A DNA stretch of 64,000 nt from Acidisphaera sp. S103 (GTDB lineage: Bacteria; Pseudomonadota; Alphaproteobacteria; Acetobacterales; Acetobacteraceae). The stretch covers positions 62,685-126,684 of the forward strand of contig NZ_LMUJ01000101.1 of NCBI RefSeq assembly GCF_009765975.1, read 5' to 3'. Position numbers and translations under genes: made by a program. The notes under the pieces are model-generated. The model searched no databases. It saw only the letters and a program-made list of their open reading frames with translations, and had not been told where the DNA came from. Below, piece by piece: positions 42,255 through 49,973 of the stretch (the first letter of the stretch is position 1; each line of letters starts with the position of its first letter).

Positions 42255-42902
42255 ATGCGTGACTTGCTTGCCGAACTGCCGGCCGTTCCTGGTTCGGAAC
42301 CGATCGGTGACGGAGCCATGGTGTTGCGCGCGGCGGCTCGGCCGATGGCGGACGCTCTGGTCGCCGCCGTCGACCAGATACGCGCCGCCGCGCCGTTTCG
42401 CCACCTGATCACCCCCGGCGGCCGACGGATGTCCGTCGCAATGACCAATTGCGGACCGTTCGGCTGGGTCAGCAGTCACACCGGCTATCGGTATCAAGGC
42501 ACCGACCCGGATAGCGGGGCACGCTGGCCGGCAATGCCCACGGTGTTTCGTGACCTGGCCGGTCAGGCGGCCGCCGACGCCGGTTATCCTGGCTTCCAGC
42601 CGGATGCCTGCCTCATCAATCTCTACGAACCGGGTGCCCGGCTGACGCTGCACCAGGACCGGGATGAACGAGACCTGGACAGTCCAATCGTCTCCGTCTC
42701 ATTGGGTTTGCCGGCGGTGTTCCTGTTTGGCGGGCTGCGCCGGACCGACAGGCCGCGTCGCATCCGCCTCGAACACGGCGACGTGGTGGTGTGGGGCGGG
42801 CCGTCGCGGCTGGCATTCCATGGGGTGGAAGCGCTGGCCGACGGGTCGCATCCGCTGACCGGGCGGTCGCGGATCAACCTGACATTCCGCCGAGCAGGCT
42901 AA
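42255..42902 (+). CDS. alkB: AlkB-type DNA oxidative demethylase
   Basis: 215 aa, Fe(II)/2-oxoglutarate dioxygenase. The iron triad is H133-D135 (LTLHQDRDE) with H189 (AFHGVEAL); the 2-oxoglutarate contacts are R206 and R212 in RINLTFR. The substrate region MTNCGPFGWVSSHTGYRY matches E. coli AlkB. It removes 1-methyladenine and 3-methylcytosine lesions. It is complete. Its stop codon overlaps that of the convergent mazG gene (CTAA shared at 42899-42902), so read-through antisense transcription is possible. No Ada box was recognised upstream. Confidence 0.92.
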   Translation: MRDLLAELPAVPGSEPIGDGAMVLRAAARPMADALVAAVDQIRAAAPFRHLITPGGRRMSVAMTNCGPFGWVSSHTGYRYQGTDPDSGARWPAMPTVFRDLAGQAAADAGYPGFQPDACLINLYEPGARLTLHQDRDERDLDSPIVSVSLGLPAVFLFGGLRRTDRPRRIRLEHGDVVVWGGPSRLAFHGVEALADGSHPLTGRSRINLTFRRAG

Positions 42903-43702
42903 CGTTCGCCGCGCTTCACCTTCTGCCAGCCGGCTTCCATCTCCGTCAGCGACAGTTCGGTCAGGCTCTTCGCTTGCACCTCAAATTCGCTTTCCATTGC
43001 ATTGAATCTACGGGAAAATTTCTCATTCGCGTGGCGCAGGCAGGTTTCCGGATCCAGGTTCAGCTTGCGCGCCAAATTGGCCAGCACGAACAGCAGATCG
43101 CCCACCTCATCCGTCAGCCGCGCTGGATCGGCGCCTGAGAGTTCGGCCCGAAGCTCCTGAATTTCCTCATCCAGCTTGGCCAGAACCTGCTCGGCATCCG
43201 GCCAATCGAAGCCAACCCGAGCGGCTCGGTTCGTCAGCTTCAGGGCTCGGGTCAGGGCAGGGAGGCCGACAGGGACCCCGGCCAGTGCCCCGGACTGCTT
43301 GCGGGCCGCGCGTTCGGCGGATTTTTGGGCCTCCCAGGCTGCGGTCTGGGCGGCGGCGTCGCGGGACGCGGCATCACCAAACACATGAGGATGACGGCGT
43401 ATCATCTTGTCACTGATGCATTTCGCGATATCGGCGAAGGCGAACTGGCCAGCTTCCTCGGCCATGCGCGCGTGGTAGACGACCTGGAACAGCAGGTCGC
43501 CAAGCTCATCAGGCAGCGCCGAAAAATCGCGCTGGGCGATGGCATCGGCGACCTCGTAGGCTTCCTCGATCGTGTAGGGCGCGATGGTGTCGAAGGTCTG
43601 GGTCTTGTCCCAGGGGCAGCCGGTGTCCGGGTCGCGCAGCGCGGCCATGATGTCGAGCAGGCGGCGGAGTTCGGCTTCGGCCGAGGCGGCTGGATCGGGC
43701 AT
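42899..43702 (-). CDS. mazG: Nucleoside triphosphate pyrophosphohydrolase MazG
   Basis: 267 aa, the two-domain MazG. First domain: LRDPDTGCPWDKTQTFDTIAPYTIEEAYEVADAI with the EExxE-type metal site and DELGDLLFQVVYHARMAEE. Second domain: WPDAEQVLAKLDEEIQELRAEL, then DEVGDLLFVLANLARKL. It cleaves abnormal nucleoside triphosphates and can lower ppGpp. The start at 43702 begins MPDPAASAEAELRRLLDIMAALRD; upstream in-frame sequence is proline/arginine-rich and unlikely to be coding. It is divergent from greB with 74 bases between them. Confidence 0.92.
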   Translation of the reverse strand: MPDPAASAEAELRRLLDIMAALRDPDTGCPWDKTQTFDTIAPYTIEEAYEVADAIAQRDFSALPDELGDLLFQVVYHARMAEEAGQFAFADIAKCISDKMIRRHPHVFGDAASRDAAAQTAAWEAQKSAERAARKQSGALAGVPVGLPALTRALKLTNRAARVGFDWPDAEQVLAKLDEEIQELRAELSGADPARLTDEVGDLLFVLANLARKLNLDPETCLRHANEKFSRRFNAMESEFEVQAKSLTELSLTEMEAGWQKVKRGER

Positions 43703-43776
43703 GGCACGCGGATAGGGGACGCGCCGGCCGCACGCAAGCCGTTTGCACCCGCCGCGCAAGCTGATATCGACGCGGG

Positions 43777-44304
43777 ATGGACGAAGACGATGACGGACCG
43801 CCCCGGCTGCCCGGGGGGAAGTTCTACATGACTCCGGCCGGTCACGACCGGCTGCGGGCCGAACTGGCGGACCAGCGCAGCGAGCGGCACCGGGTGGTGG
43901 AGATCGTCGCCTGGGCGGCGGGCAACGGCGACCGCAGCGAAAACGCCGACTACAAGGAAGGCAAGCGCCGGCTGCGGGAGATCGACCGGCGCCTGCGCTT
44001 CCTGATGAACCGGCTGTCGCATGCCGAGGTCGTGGACCCGGCCGAGCAGGCCCAACGCGACCGGGTGTTCTTCGGCGCGACCGTGACTTATGCAAACAAG
44101 CGTGACGAGGAGGTCACCGTGACCATCGTCGGCGTCGATGAGGCCGATATGGGGGCAGGGACCATCAGCATCGGCTCCCCGGTCGCACTGGCGCTGCTGC
44201 GGGCGAAGTGCGGCGACGAGGTCACCGTGCGCACGCCGCGCGGGCCGGAGGTGTTGGAGGTCGTGGGTATCCGCTATCCGGAGCGGTTGGATGGGATCGG
44301 ATAG
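43777..44304 (+). CDS. greB: Transcription elongation factor GreB
   Basis: 175 aa. Gre N-terminal coiled coil with the acidic tip (GNGDRSENADYKEGKRRLREIDRRLRFLMNRL) that reaches into the RNA polymerase secondary channel to trigger transcript cleavage, then the FKBP-like C-terminal domain (FFGATVTYANKRDEEVTVTIVG, ISIGSPVALALLRAKCGDEVTVRTPRG). The basic-patch spacing and the YxxGKRRLREIDRR form point to GreB and not GreA. An acidic N-terminal extension MDEDDDGPP is present. It is monocistronic, divergent from mazG. Confidence 0.92.
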   Translation: MDEDDDGPPRLPGGKFYMTPAGHDRLRAELADQRSERHRVVEIVAWAAGNGDRSENADYKEGKRRLREIDRRLRFLMNRLSHAEVVDPAEQAQRDRVFFGATVTYANKRDEEVTVTIVGVDEADMGAGTISIGSPVALALLRAKCGDEVTVRTPRGPEVLEVVGIRYPERLDGIG

Positions 44305-44355
44305 ACCGTTCCTGTTGGGATGGACATCCGACACCACCCATTTCGTTATCCGTGT

Positions 44356-45489
44356 TTAGCGGATGATGATCTCAACCCGGCGGTTCTGAGGTTCCCGGAC
44401 GCCGGCGCCGGTCGGCACCAACGGATGCGTCTCGCCAAAGCCCTGGATGCTGATCGCGGCCCGCGGCACGCCATCCTTCACCAATTCGGCGGCGACGGCC
44501 TGGCCTCGGCGGAGCGACAGGCCCTGGTTGTATTGCCGGGTGCCGGAGGTATCGGTGTAGCCGTTCACCTCGATCCGTGTGTGCTGCACTTTGGTCGAGG
44601 TGGAGGCAGCTTCGGCGACGATCTGCCGCGCTCGGTCGGTCAGGGTTGCCTTGTCCCAGTCGAAGAACACCAGGAACGAACGGGCTTGTGCGACCGCCGG
44701 GGCGGGGACGGCGGCGCCGATGGCCGGGACCGGGGCGGGCGGGGCGCCGAAGCTGTAGCGAAGACCGATCAGGACGGCGTGATCCAATGTCTCAAAGCCC
44801 GCTGAGGAATGCCCGCTCGGTGTGGCGCCATTGACAGTGTTACCGTTGGACCCGGTCAGATATTCTGGGACGTTGGCACGCGTGGTGCCAAAGAATCGAT
44901 ATTCCACCGTTGCGCTCAGCCCGGGCAGAATGCGGATCGGAATCGAGGTCCCGATCATCGCCTGGTAGGCGAAGGCGCCTGCCGAACCATAACTGAGAGT
45001 TGCCGGGGTCTCGAAAGTGTTGTGATTCGGCAGATGAAAGATCGCCGGTTCATTGCCTGTCGCATTACCCAGATCCAGCCAGGCGTAACCGACACCAGCG
45101 CCGACATAGGGCGTCAGGGGCAGCCCAAAGGGATGGAAAGGGATATCATACGCGATATTGGCCATGGCGGCGTAGGTTCGTGCGTCGCCCCCCGTATTGC
45201 CGACCGGCATCATCCGTCCGTCGATGCGCAGGGTCGATATCCCACTGATGCTGTTGGAGCGGACGCTGCCCTCGATTTCGGCGCGGAATCCGTTACCAAA
45301 CCCCCAACCAACAGCGGCGATGCCGACGGGACCGGGATCGGTGGTAATCTTCACATTGGTGTGGGAGGTTTGCAGCGGTTGGGCGAAATTCGCTCCGACA
45401 TCGCCACTGAGATAAAGGCCTTGAATCGGTTGAGCCAGCGCGGCCACCGGCAGCAACAACGCGCTGGTCAGCGCGAATGTCCGAAGCAT
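44356..45489 (-). CDS. Outer membrane OmpA-family protein with N-terminal beta-barrel
   Basis: 377 aa. Signal peptide MLRTFALTSALLLPVAALAQ|P. Residues about 25-250 form an Omp25/OprF-like 8-strand barrel (GLYLSGDVGANFA, IAAVGWGFGNGFRAEIEGSVRS, PYVGAGVGYAWLDLG, ATVEYRFFGTTRAN, HAVLIGLRYSFGAPP). An Ala/Pro linker leads to the OmpA peptidoglycan-binding domain (FLVFFDWDKATLTDRARQIV, IEVNGYTDTSGTRQYNQGLSLRRGQAVAAEL, QNRRVEIIIR). It anchors the outer membrane to the wall. It is convergent with greB and has an independent promoter region upstream. Confidence 0.9.
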   Translation of the reverse strand: MLRTFALTSALLLPVAALAQPIQGLYLSGDVGANFAQPLQTSHTNVKITTDPGPVGIAAVGWGFGNGFRAEIEGSVRSNSISGISTLRIDGRMMPVGNTGGDARTYAAMANIAYDIPFHPFGLPLTPYVGAGVGYAWLDLGNATGNEPAIFHLPNHNTFETPATLSYGSAGAFAYQAMIGTSIPIRILPGLSATVEYRFFGTTRANVPEYLTGSNGNTVNGATPSGHSSAGFETLDHAVLIGLRYSFGAPPAPVPAIGAAVPAPAVAQARSFLVFFDWDKATLTDRARQIVAEAASTSTKVQHTRIEVNGYTDTSGTRQYNQGLSLRRGQAVAAELVKDGVPRAAISIQGFGETHPLVPTGAGVREPQNRRVEIIIR

Positions 45490-45707
45490 TATGTTTCTCC
45501 AATAGACACGATTTTTATCTCATGTCATGCAATGGCTGACAGTTCAATCTCATGCCGGCATGATTTTGGTAACGGAATGCAACGCGGCCCGACGACGGCC
45601 ACATCCAACAGGCTAAGGACTGACCGACGGCGGAATGATTAATTTGACCGATGGCCCCGCGCCCCCGTAGTCAAGGCACGATCGAAAGACGGAGAGGACA
45701 GACATCT

Positions 45708-46700
45708 ATGGCGGTCGGGGACAAGTTGACGGTGGGGCTGGCCCAAATTGCCCCGGTGTGGTTGGACCGAAACGCCACGCTCGCAAAAGTCATCGACTGG
45801 ATCGATCGGGCGGCCGCCTCGGGCTGTGGCTTTGTCGTCTTCGGAGAGGCGCTGGTCCCCGGCTACCCATTCTGGATCGAGCACACAGACGGCGCACGCT
45901 TTGACTCCGACCTACAGAAGGACATCCACGCCCACTACCTCGACCAAGCCGTACAAATCGAGGCCAGGCATCTGGACCCAGTTTGCGCCGCCGCGGCCAG
46001 GCTCGGTATTGCCGTCATGCTGGGCATTATCGAACGCCCTGCCGACCGGGGTGGGCACAGCGTGTATTGCTCGCGCGTGCATATCGGCGCCGATGGTGTG
46101 ATTGCCTCGGTCCACCGCAAGCTGATGCCGACCTACGAGGAGCGATTGAGCTGGGCACCCGGCGATGGGCATGGCTTGCGAGTGCATCAGGTGGGTCCGT
46201 TCACCGTGGGGGGCCTGAACTGCTATGAGAATTGGATGCCCCTGTCTCGCGCTGCATTATATGCGCAAGGCGAGGACCTGCACGTGGCCCTGTGGCCAGG
46301 GAACCGCCGCAACACCGAAGACACGACACGCTTTCTGGCCAAGGAGGGGCGAAGCTACGTGCTGGCCGTGTCCGGCCTGATGCGGCGTGCGGACGTGCCG
46401 GCCGGCAGCCCGGCCGCTTCCATGTTGGACCGATGTCCGGACATGCTGACCGACGGAGGGTCCTGTATCGCCGGGCCTGACGGTTCCTGGGTAATCGCAC
46501 CGGTGACCGGACGAGAGGAGTTGCTCGTCGCGACAATTGATCACCGCGAAGTCCGGCGTGAGCGGCAGAATTTCGACCAGGCTGGGCATTACGCCCGCCC
46601 TGACGTGACCCGCCTGGTGGTGGACCGCAGGCGACAGGGCGTGGCGTCGTTTCAGGACGAGGCAAGTGCCTTTACGAAGACACCGGAAGGGGACCGGTAG
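45708..46700 (+). CDS. Nitrilase-family carbon-nitrogen hydrolase
   Basis: 330 aa from the ATG at 45708, which follows GGAGAGG by about 10 bases; an in-frame ATG at 45651 lacks such a site. The catalytic triad is E47 (VVFGEALVPGYPFW), K138 (HRKLMPTYEERLSW) and C172 (GGLNCYENWMPL). The KLMPTxxERxxW and NCWEN-like motifs are those of true nitrilases, which turn organic nitriles into acids plus ammonia; a cyanide dihydratase or aliphatic nitrilase is possible. It stands alone and starts about 220 bases from the divergent OmpA gene. Confidence 0.87.
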   Translation: MAVGDKLTVGLAQIAPVWLDRNATLAKVIDWIDRAAASGCGFVVFGEALVPGYPFWIEHTDGARFDSDLQKDIHAHYLDQAVQIEARHLDPVCAAAARLGIAVMLGIIERPADRGGHSVYCSRVHIGADGVIASVHRKLMPTYEERLSWAPGDGHGLRVHQVGPFTVGGLNCYENWMPLSRAALYAQGEDLHVALWPGNRRNTEDTTRFLAKEGRSYVLAVSGLMRRADVPAGSPAASMLDRCPDMLTDGGSCIAGPDGSWVIAPVTGREELLVATIDHREVRRERQNFDQAGHYARPDVTRLVVDRRRQGVASFQDEASAFTKTPEGDR

Positions 46701-46744
46701 CAGCGGAACCGAAAGTGCGGTTCACCGGGCTCGCCCCCAATGCG

Positions 46745-47128
46745 TCAGACGATGAGATTGCTGACTTCGACCAAATTCTCGTCAGGATCATAGAAATAGA
46801 CCGATAAGATCGGGCCTGTAGCGCCTGCTCTTTGCACAGGCCCGTTTATGATTTTTACATCTTGCTGCTCCAGGTGACTGACGACATCGGCCATCGGGAT
46901 GTCAGTCAGGAGACAGAAATCGCCTGCTCCGCGACTTGGGTGGCGTGTCTGCGGATCAACGCTTGCATGTAACTGTTGAAGGTTGATCTTCTGGTTTCCG
47001 AAAAACAGCGCCCAACGCCCCGGTGCTATTTCGCGCGCTTCAAGACCGAGCACACGGGTATAGAACTTGATCGTCGCTTCGATGTCGAGGACCACTAAAA
47101 CGAAGTGGTCAATGGCCCGTATTCGCAT
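46745..47128 (-). CDS. VOC family protein (glyoxalase/dioxygenase fold)
   Basis: 127 aa from the ATG at 47128; the 20 residues further upstream show no likeness. The start RAIDHFVLVVLDIEATIKFYTRVLGLE is typical for the VOC superfamily, with a metal-ligand histidine near the start, a second in the INLQQLH region and the acidic residue near VYFYDPDENLVEVSNL. The family includes glyoxalase I, fosfomycin resistance proteins and extradiol dioxygenases; length and pattern fit the small uncharacterised VOC group. It is convergent with the nitrilase gene. Confidence 0.85.
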   Translation of the reverse strand: MRIRAIDHFVLVVLDIEATIKFYTRVLGLEAREIAPGRWALFFGNQKINLQQLHASVDPQTRHPSRGAGDFCLLTDIPMADVVSHLEQQDVKIINGPVQRAGATGPILSVYFYDPDENLVEVSNLIV

Positions 47129-47233
47129 CTGGTTGCTCCAAACTGCATCTCTACTATCGCAGATTGGCAGAAGGCCGGCCCATGGCAAAGGCCGGCCTTC
47201 TCTGGCGATCTTTCGGTTCCGTTGCTTCCGGAA

Positions 47234-48823
47234 TCACGCCCGCCGGACGTTCCAGAACATCACGAAGCCATCCTGCATGTTGGTGATGTCCTTGCGAAAT
47301 GCCGTCGGCTGATAGGCGAAGCCCAGCGGGTAGTACGGCACGGTTTCGAACGCGTGCGCCTGCATCTCCACAGCGATCTTCTTCTGCGCGTCGAGGTCCG
47401 GGGCCTCGAACCAGGCATTCCGCAGATCCTCCATCTTCGGGTCAGTCGGCCAGCCGAACCACGCGCCCTTGCCGTTGCCGCGCAACGGCAGATCGGCCGC
47501 CGGCGTCGAGAAATCCAGCCCCGAGAAGCCGGTGATGAACATATTCCAGCCACCCTCGGCCGGCGATTTCTGCAGGGAGCGCCGCTGCACCACCGATCCC
47601 CAGTCGGTCGCCTGGTAGTCCAGGTTGATGCCCGCTCGTTTCAGCATGTCGGCCGCGACCTCATCCAACGCATTCAGCGTCGGGAAGTCGGTGGAGGCCA
47701 TCAGCGAGACTTTCTCGTTCTTGTAGCCCGCCGCGGCCAGCGCCGCCTTGACCTTGGCATAGTCCGGATCGCCGGACGGCAGCGGCGAACCCGCCGTACT
47801 GCTGGCGAGCGGGGTGCCCGGCGGGAAGAACCCGCACGGCGTCTTCCACAGCGACGGGTCGGTGCCCATCATCGCCGTCATGAAATCCTTCTGGTTGATC
47901 GCCCCCAACAGGGCACGCCGGATCGCCGGATTGTCGAACGGCGGGAACAAATGGTTGGGCCGCAGTAGCATGCACTCGCCGGTCGGGTCCTTGATGGCGA
48001 CGATGCAATCCTTGTGCTGTTTCAGCATCGGCATCAGGTCGCTGGTGGGATATTCCCACCAATCCATCTCGCCGGATTGCAAGGCGTTGGCGGCGGTGGC
48101 GGCATCGGGGACGGTGTGCCACTCGACCCGGTCGAAGTGGACGACTTTCGGCCCGGCGGTCCAATCCGGCTCACCACTCGGGCGAGGCTGGTATTTGTCG
48201 AATTTGGCATAGGCCGCCATCGAACCGGGCACCCGCTCCTTCGCCAGGAATTGATACGGGCCGCTGCCGACGACCTCGGTGATCTGCTTGAACGGATCGG
48301 TTTGCGCCACACGCTCCGGCATGATGGCGCACATGTTCGCCGCCGCGTGACCCAGCGCCTGGGGCAGCAAAGGGAAGGGGCGTTTGAGGCGGAATACGAT
48401 GGTGTTGTCGTCTTGCGCGGTCACGGCATCGGTCCGCTGCATCAGCGCCTGGCCGAAGGCGTCACGCGCCGACCAGCGCTGGATGCTGGCGATGCAATCC
48501 TTGGCCAGGACTTTCTCGCCAGTGTGGAACAGCAGGCCGTCGCGCAGGGTCAGCGTCCAGGTCTTGCCGTCAGCGCTGACAACATGGCCGTCGACCATCT
48601 GCGGTTCGGCCTTGAAGCCCGATTCCGGCCCGGATTGGCCGTACAGTGTGTCCCACACCATGAAGCCGTGGTTGCGGGTGACATAGGCCGTGGTCCAGAT
48701 CGGATCGATCACCGCGAGATCGGATTGCGGAATGAACTTCAGCACGCTCGCGCTGGCGGCTCCGGCAATGGCCGGCATCGCCAATTGGGCCGTGGCCGCG
48801 GCGAGGAATGTCCGTCTGCGCAT
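47234..48823 (-). CDS. ABC transporter substrate-binding protein, family 5, Tat-type signal
   Basis: 529 aa. The N-terminus MRRRTFLAAATAQLAMPAIAGAA has an RRxFL-like motif, so Tat export is likely. The SBP_bac_5 core is LKFIPQSDLAVIDPIWTTAYVTRNHGFMVWDTLYG, KTWTLTLRDGLLFHTGEKVLAKDCIASIQRW and LDYQATDWGSVVQRR. It should bind a peptide-like or small cationic solute in the periplasm. It has no permease or ATPase genes beside it, so it is an orphan binding protein that must dock on a transporter encoded elsewhere. Confidence 0.88.
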   Translation of the reverse strand: MRRRTFLAAATAQLAMPAIAGAASASVLKFIPQSDLAVIDPIWTTAYVTRNHGFMVWDTLYGQSGPESGFKAEPQMVDGHVVSADGKTWTLTLRDGLLFHTGEKVLAKDCIASIQRWSARDAFGQALMQRTDAVTAQDDNTIVFRLKRPFPLLPQALGHAAANMCAIMPERVAQTDPFKQITEVVGSGPYQFLAKERVPGSMAAYAKFDKYQPRPSGEPDWTAGPKVVHFDRVEWHTVPDAATAANALQSGEMDWWEYPTSDLMPMLKQHKDCIVAIKDPTGECMLLRPNHLFPPFDNPAIRRALLGAINQKDFMTAMMGTDPSLWKTPCGFFPPGTPLASSTAGSPLPSGDPDYAKVKAALAAAGYKNEKVSLMASTDFPTLNALDEVAADMLKRAGINLDYQATDWGSVVQRRSLQKSPAEGGWNMFITGFSGLDFSTPAADLPLRGNGKGAWFGWPTDPKMEDLRNAWFEAPDLDAQKKIAVEMQAHAFETVPYYPLGFAYQPTAFRKDITNMQDGFVMFWNVRRA

Positions 48824-48964
48824 GCGATTGTCTCCGTTAGCGTGTGCGGCGAGTTAATCCGATTATTCGCTGCCACGAAACGAAAATGGCGGCCGAGAAG
48901 GGCAGGGATTCTAAATTCTCTGTCACGTGCCATACTGTTGGATGCCTTGACGGCAGATCGTAAT

Positions 48965-48982
48965 TGTAGTAACGTTTCTACA
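48965..48982 (+). promoter_or_regulatory. Palindromic operator candidate of the toxin-antitoxin operon
   Basis: TGTAGTAACGTTTCTACA is symmetric at 16 of 18 positions around AACGTT. It lies just upstream of the antitoxin ribosome binding site (AGGAG at 48990-48994), where Phd-type antitoxins normally bind to repress their own operon. Confidence 0.5.
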
Positions 48983-49000
48983 TATCCATAGGAGTGTGAT

Positions 49001-49255
49001 CTGATAATCACCACGCTTTCCAGCCGGGAATTCAACCAGGACACCAGCCGAGCCAAGAAAGCTGCCTCGGAGGGGCCGGTGTTCATTACCGATCGGGGCA
49101 GACCCGCCCACGTCCTGCTGAGCATCGAGGAATACCGGAGACTCACCGGCGGCCGCGGAAACATCGCCAATCTGCTCGCCATGCCCGGTCTTTCGGATAT
49201 TGAAATGGAAATCCCGCCACGGACCGAACGGGCAGGGGCGGTCGATCTGTTCTGA
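49001..49255 (+). CDS. Phd/YefM-type antitoxin with a non-canonical start
   Basis: 84 aa if translated from CTG at 49001. The sequence after the start, IITTLSSREFNQDTSRAKKAASEGPVFITDRGRPAHVLLSIEEYRRLTG, is a standard Phd N-terminal DNA-binding fold, followed by a toxin-binding tail. There is no ATG, GTG or TTG in frame: the frame opens at 48992 after TAG, and only CTG (49001) or ATA (49004) fit. AGGAG is 6 bases from the CTG and 9 from the ATA. The usual ATG position of relatives matches the ATA. The stop overlaps the toxin start (TGATG). Confidence 0.78.
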   Translation: MIITTLSSREFNQDTSRAKKAASEGPVFITDRGRPAHVLLSIEEYRRLTGGRGNIANLLAMPGLSDIEMEIPPRTERAGAVDLF

Positions 49256-49671
49256 TGCTTCTTCTCGATACCAACGTCGTTTCCGAACTGCGGAAAGTCC
49301 GCTTCGGTAGAGCCGATCCAAACGTGGCCAAGTGGTCCGAGAGCCTCGACACAGCGGACCTGTTTGTCTCCGCCGTTACCATCCATGAGCTTGAAATCGG
49401 GGTCTTGCTGGCCGAACGGCGCGACCCGCCGCAAGGGGCGGTCTTCAGGGAGTGGCTGGAGACCCGCGTTCTGCCCGCGTTCGACGGCCGTATTCTGCCG
49501 GTGGATGCCGCCATTGCCAGGTGCGCCGCCAAGTTGCACGTGCCTGACCCGCGGCCGATCAATGACGCTTTCATCGCGGCCACCGCGCTCGCGCATGGCA
49601 TGACCGTGGCGACACGCAATCTGACCGACTTCGCGTCGATGGGCGTGAAGCTGGTCGACCCCTGGGGTTGA
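49255..49671 (+). CDS. vapC: VapC-type PIN-domain toxin (FitB-like)
   Basis: 138 aa PIN ribonuclease. Acidic active-site residues are D5 (LLLDTNVVSELRK), E45 (TIHELEIGV), D104 (INDAFIAATAL) and D125 (TRNLTDF), all present, so it should be active. Family members cut tRNA or rRNA and stop growth when free of antitoxin. It is translationally coupled to the antitoxin by a TGATG overlap. No frameshift or stop is seen. Because the antitoxin start is non-canonical, the balance of the pair is of interest. Confidence 0.88.
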   Translation: MLLLDTNVVSELRKVRFGRADPNVAKWSESLDTADLFVSAVTIHELEIGVLLAERRDPPQGAVFREWLETRVLPAFDGRILPVDAAIARCAAKLHVPDPRPINDAFIAATALAHGMTVATRNLTDFASMGVKLVDPWG

Positions 49672-49914
49672 AGGGCAAGGATGCGGCGATGTTCTGCCTG
49701 TCAGTGGAATGTCGTTGTCGGAGGGATTCCCCCCTTCTTGACAGGTACAGCTCTTTGTCCAACGCTGAAGCCCAATGAACTTCGCTCCCAGCACCGCTGA
49801 CCGACGCCGACGCCGTGAAGATCGCGGCGGCTTTGTCGTGTTCGGCGAAGTTCGGCGAGAGCCATGGGTCAAGCGCCCGACCTAAGCTCCGCCTTCTTCG
49901 ACAGTATGCTTCAG
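49672..49914. other. Gap after the toxin gene with a possible nitrilase-like scrap
   Basis: No complete gene. At 49820-49851 one frame reads GGFVVFGE, the same as the catalytic-glutamate region of the nitrilase at 45708 (18 of 21 bases agree over the key stretch), with stops soon after. It may be a remnant or chance. The end of this gap leads into an intrinsic terminator. Confidence 0.35.
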
Positions 49915-49943
49915 CCCCCGCAACACAAGTTGCGGGGGTTTTT
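49915..49943 (+). terminator. Strong intrinsic terminator, 30 bases upstream of argC
   Basis: CCCCCGCAA at 49915-49923 pairs exactly with TTGCGGGGG at 49930-49938 around a 6-nt loop, followed by TTTTT (49939-49943). This is a textbook rho-independent terminator on the plus strand. It probably ends the toxin-antitoxin transcript. Since argC starts at 49974 and no promoter is apparent between, it might instead act as an attenuator for argC. Confidence 0.85.
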
Positions 49944-49973
49944 CGTCGTTCACGCCAACAGTAGGACACCACC

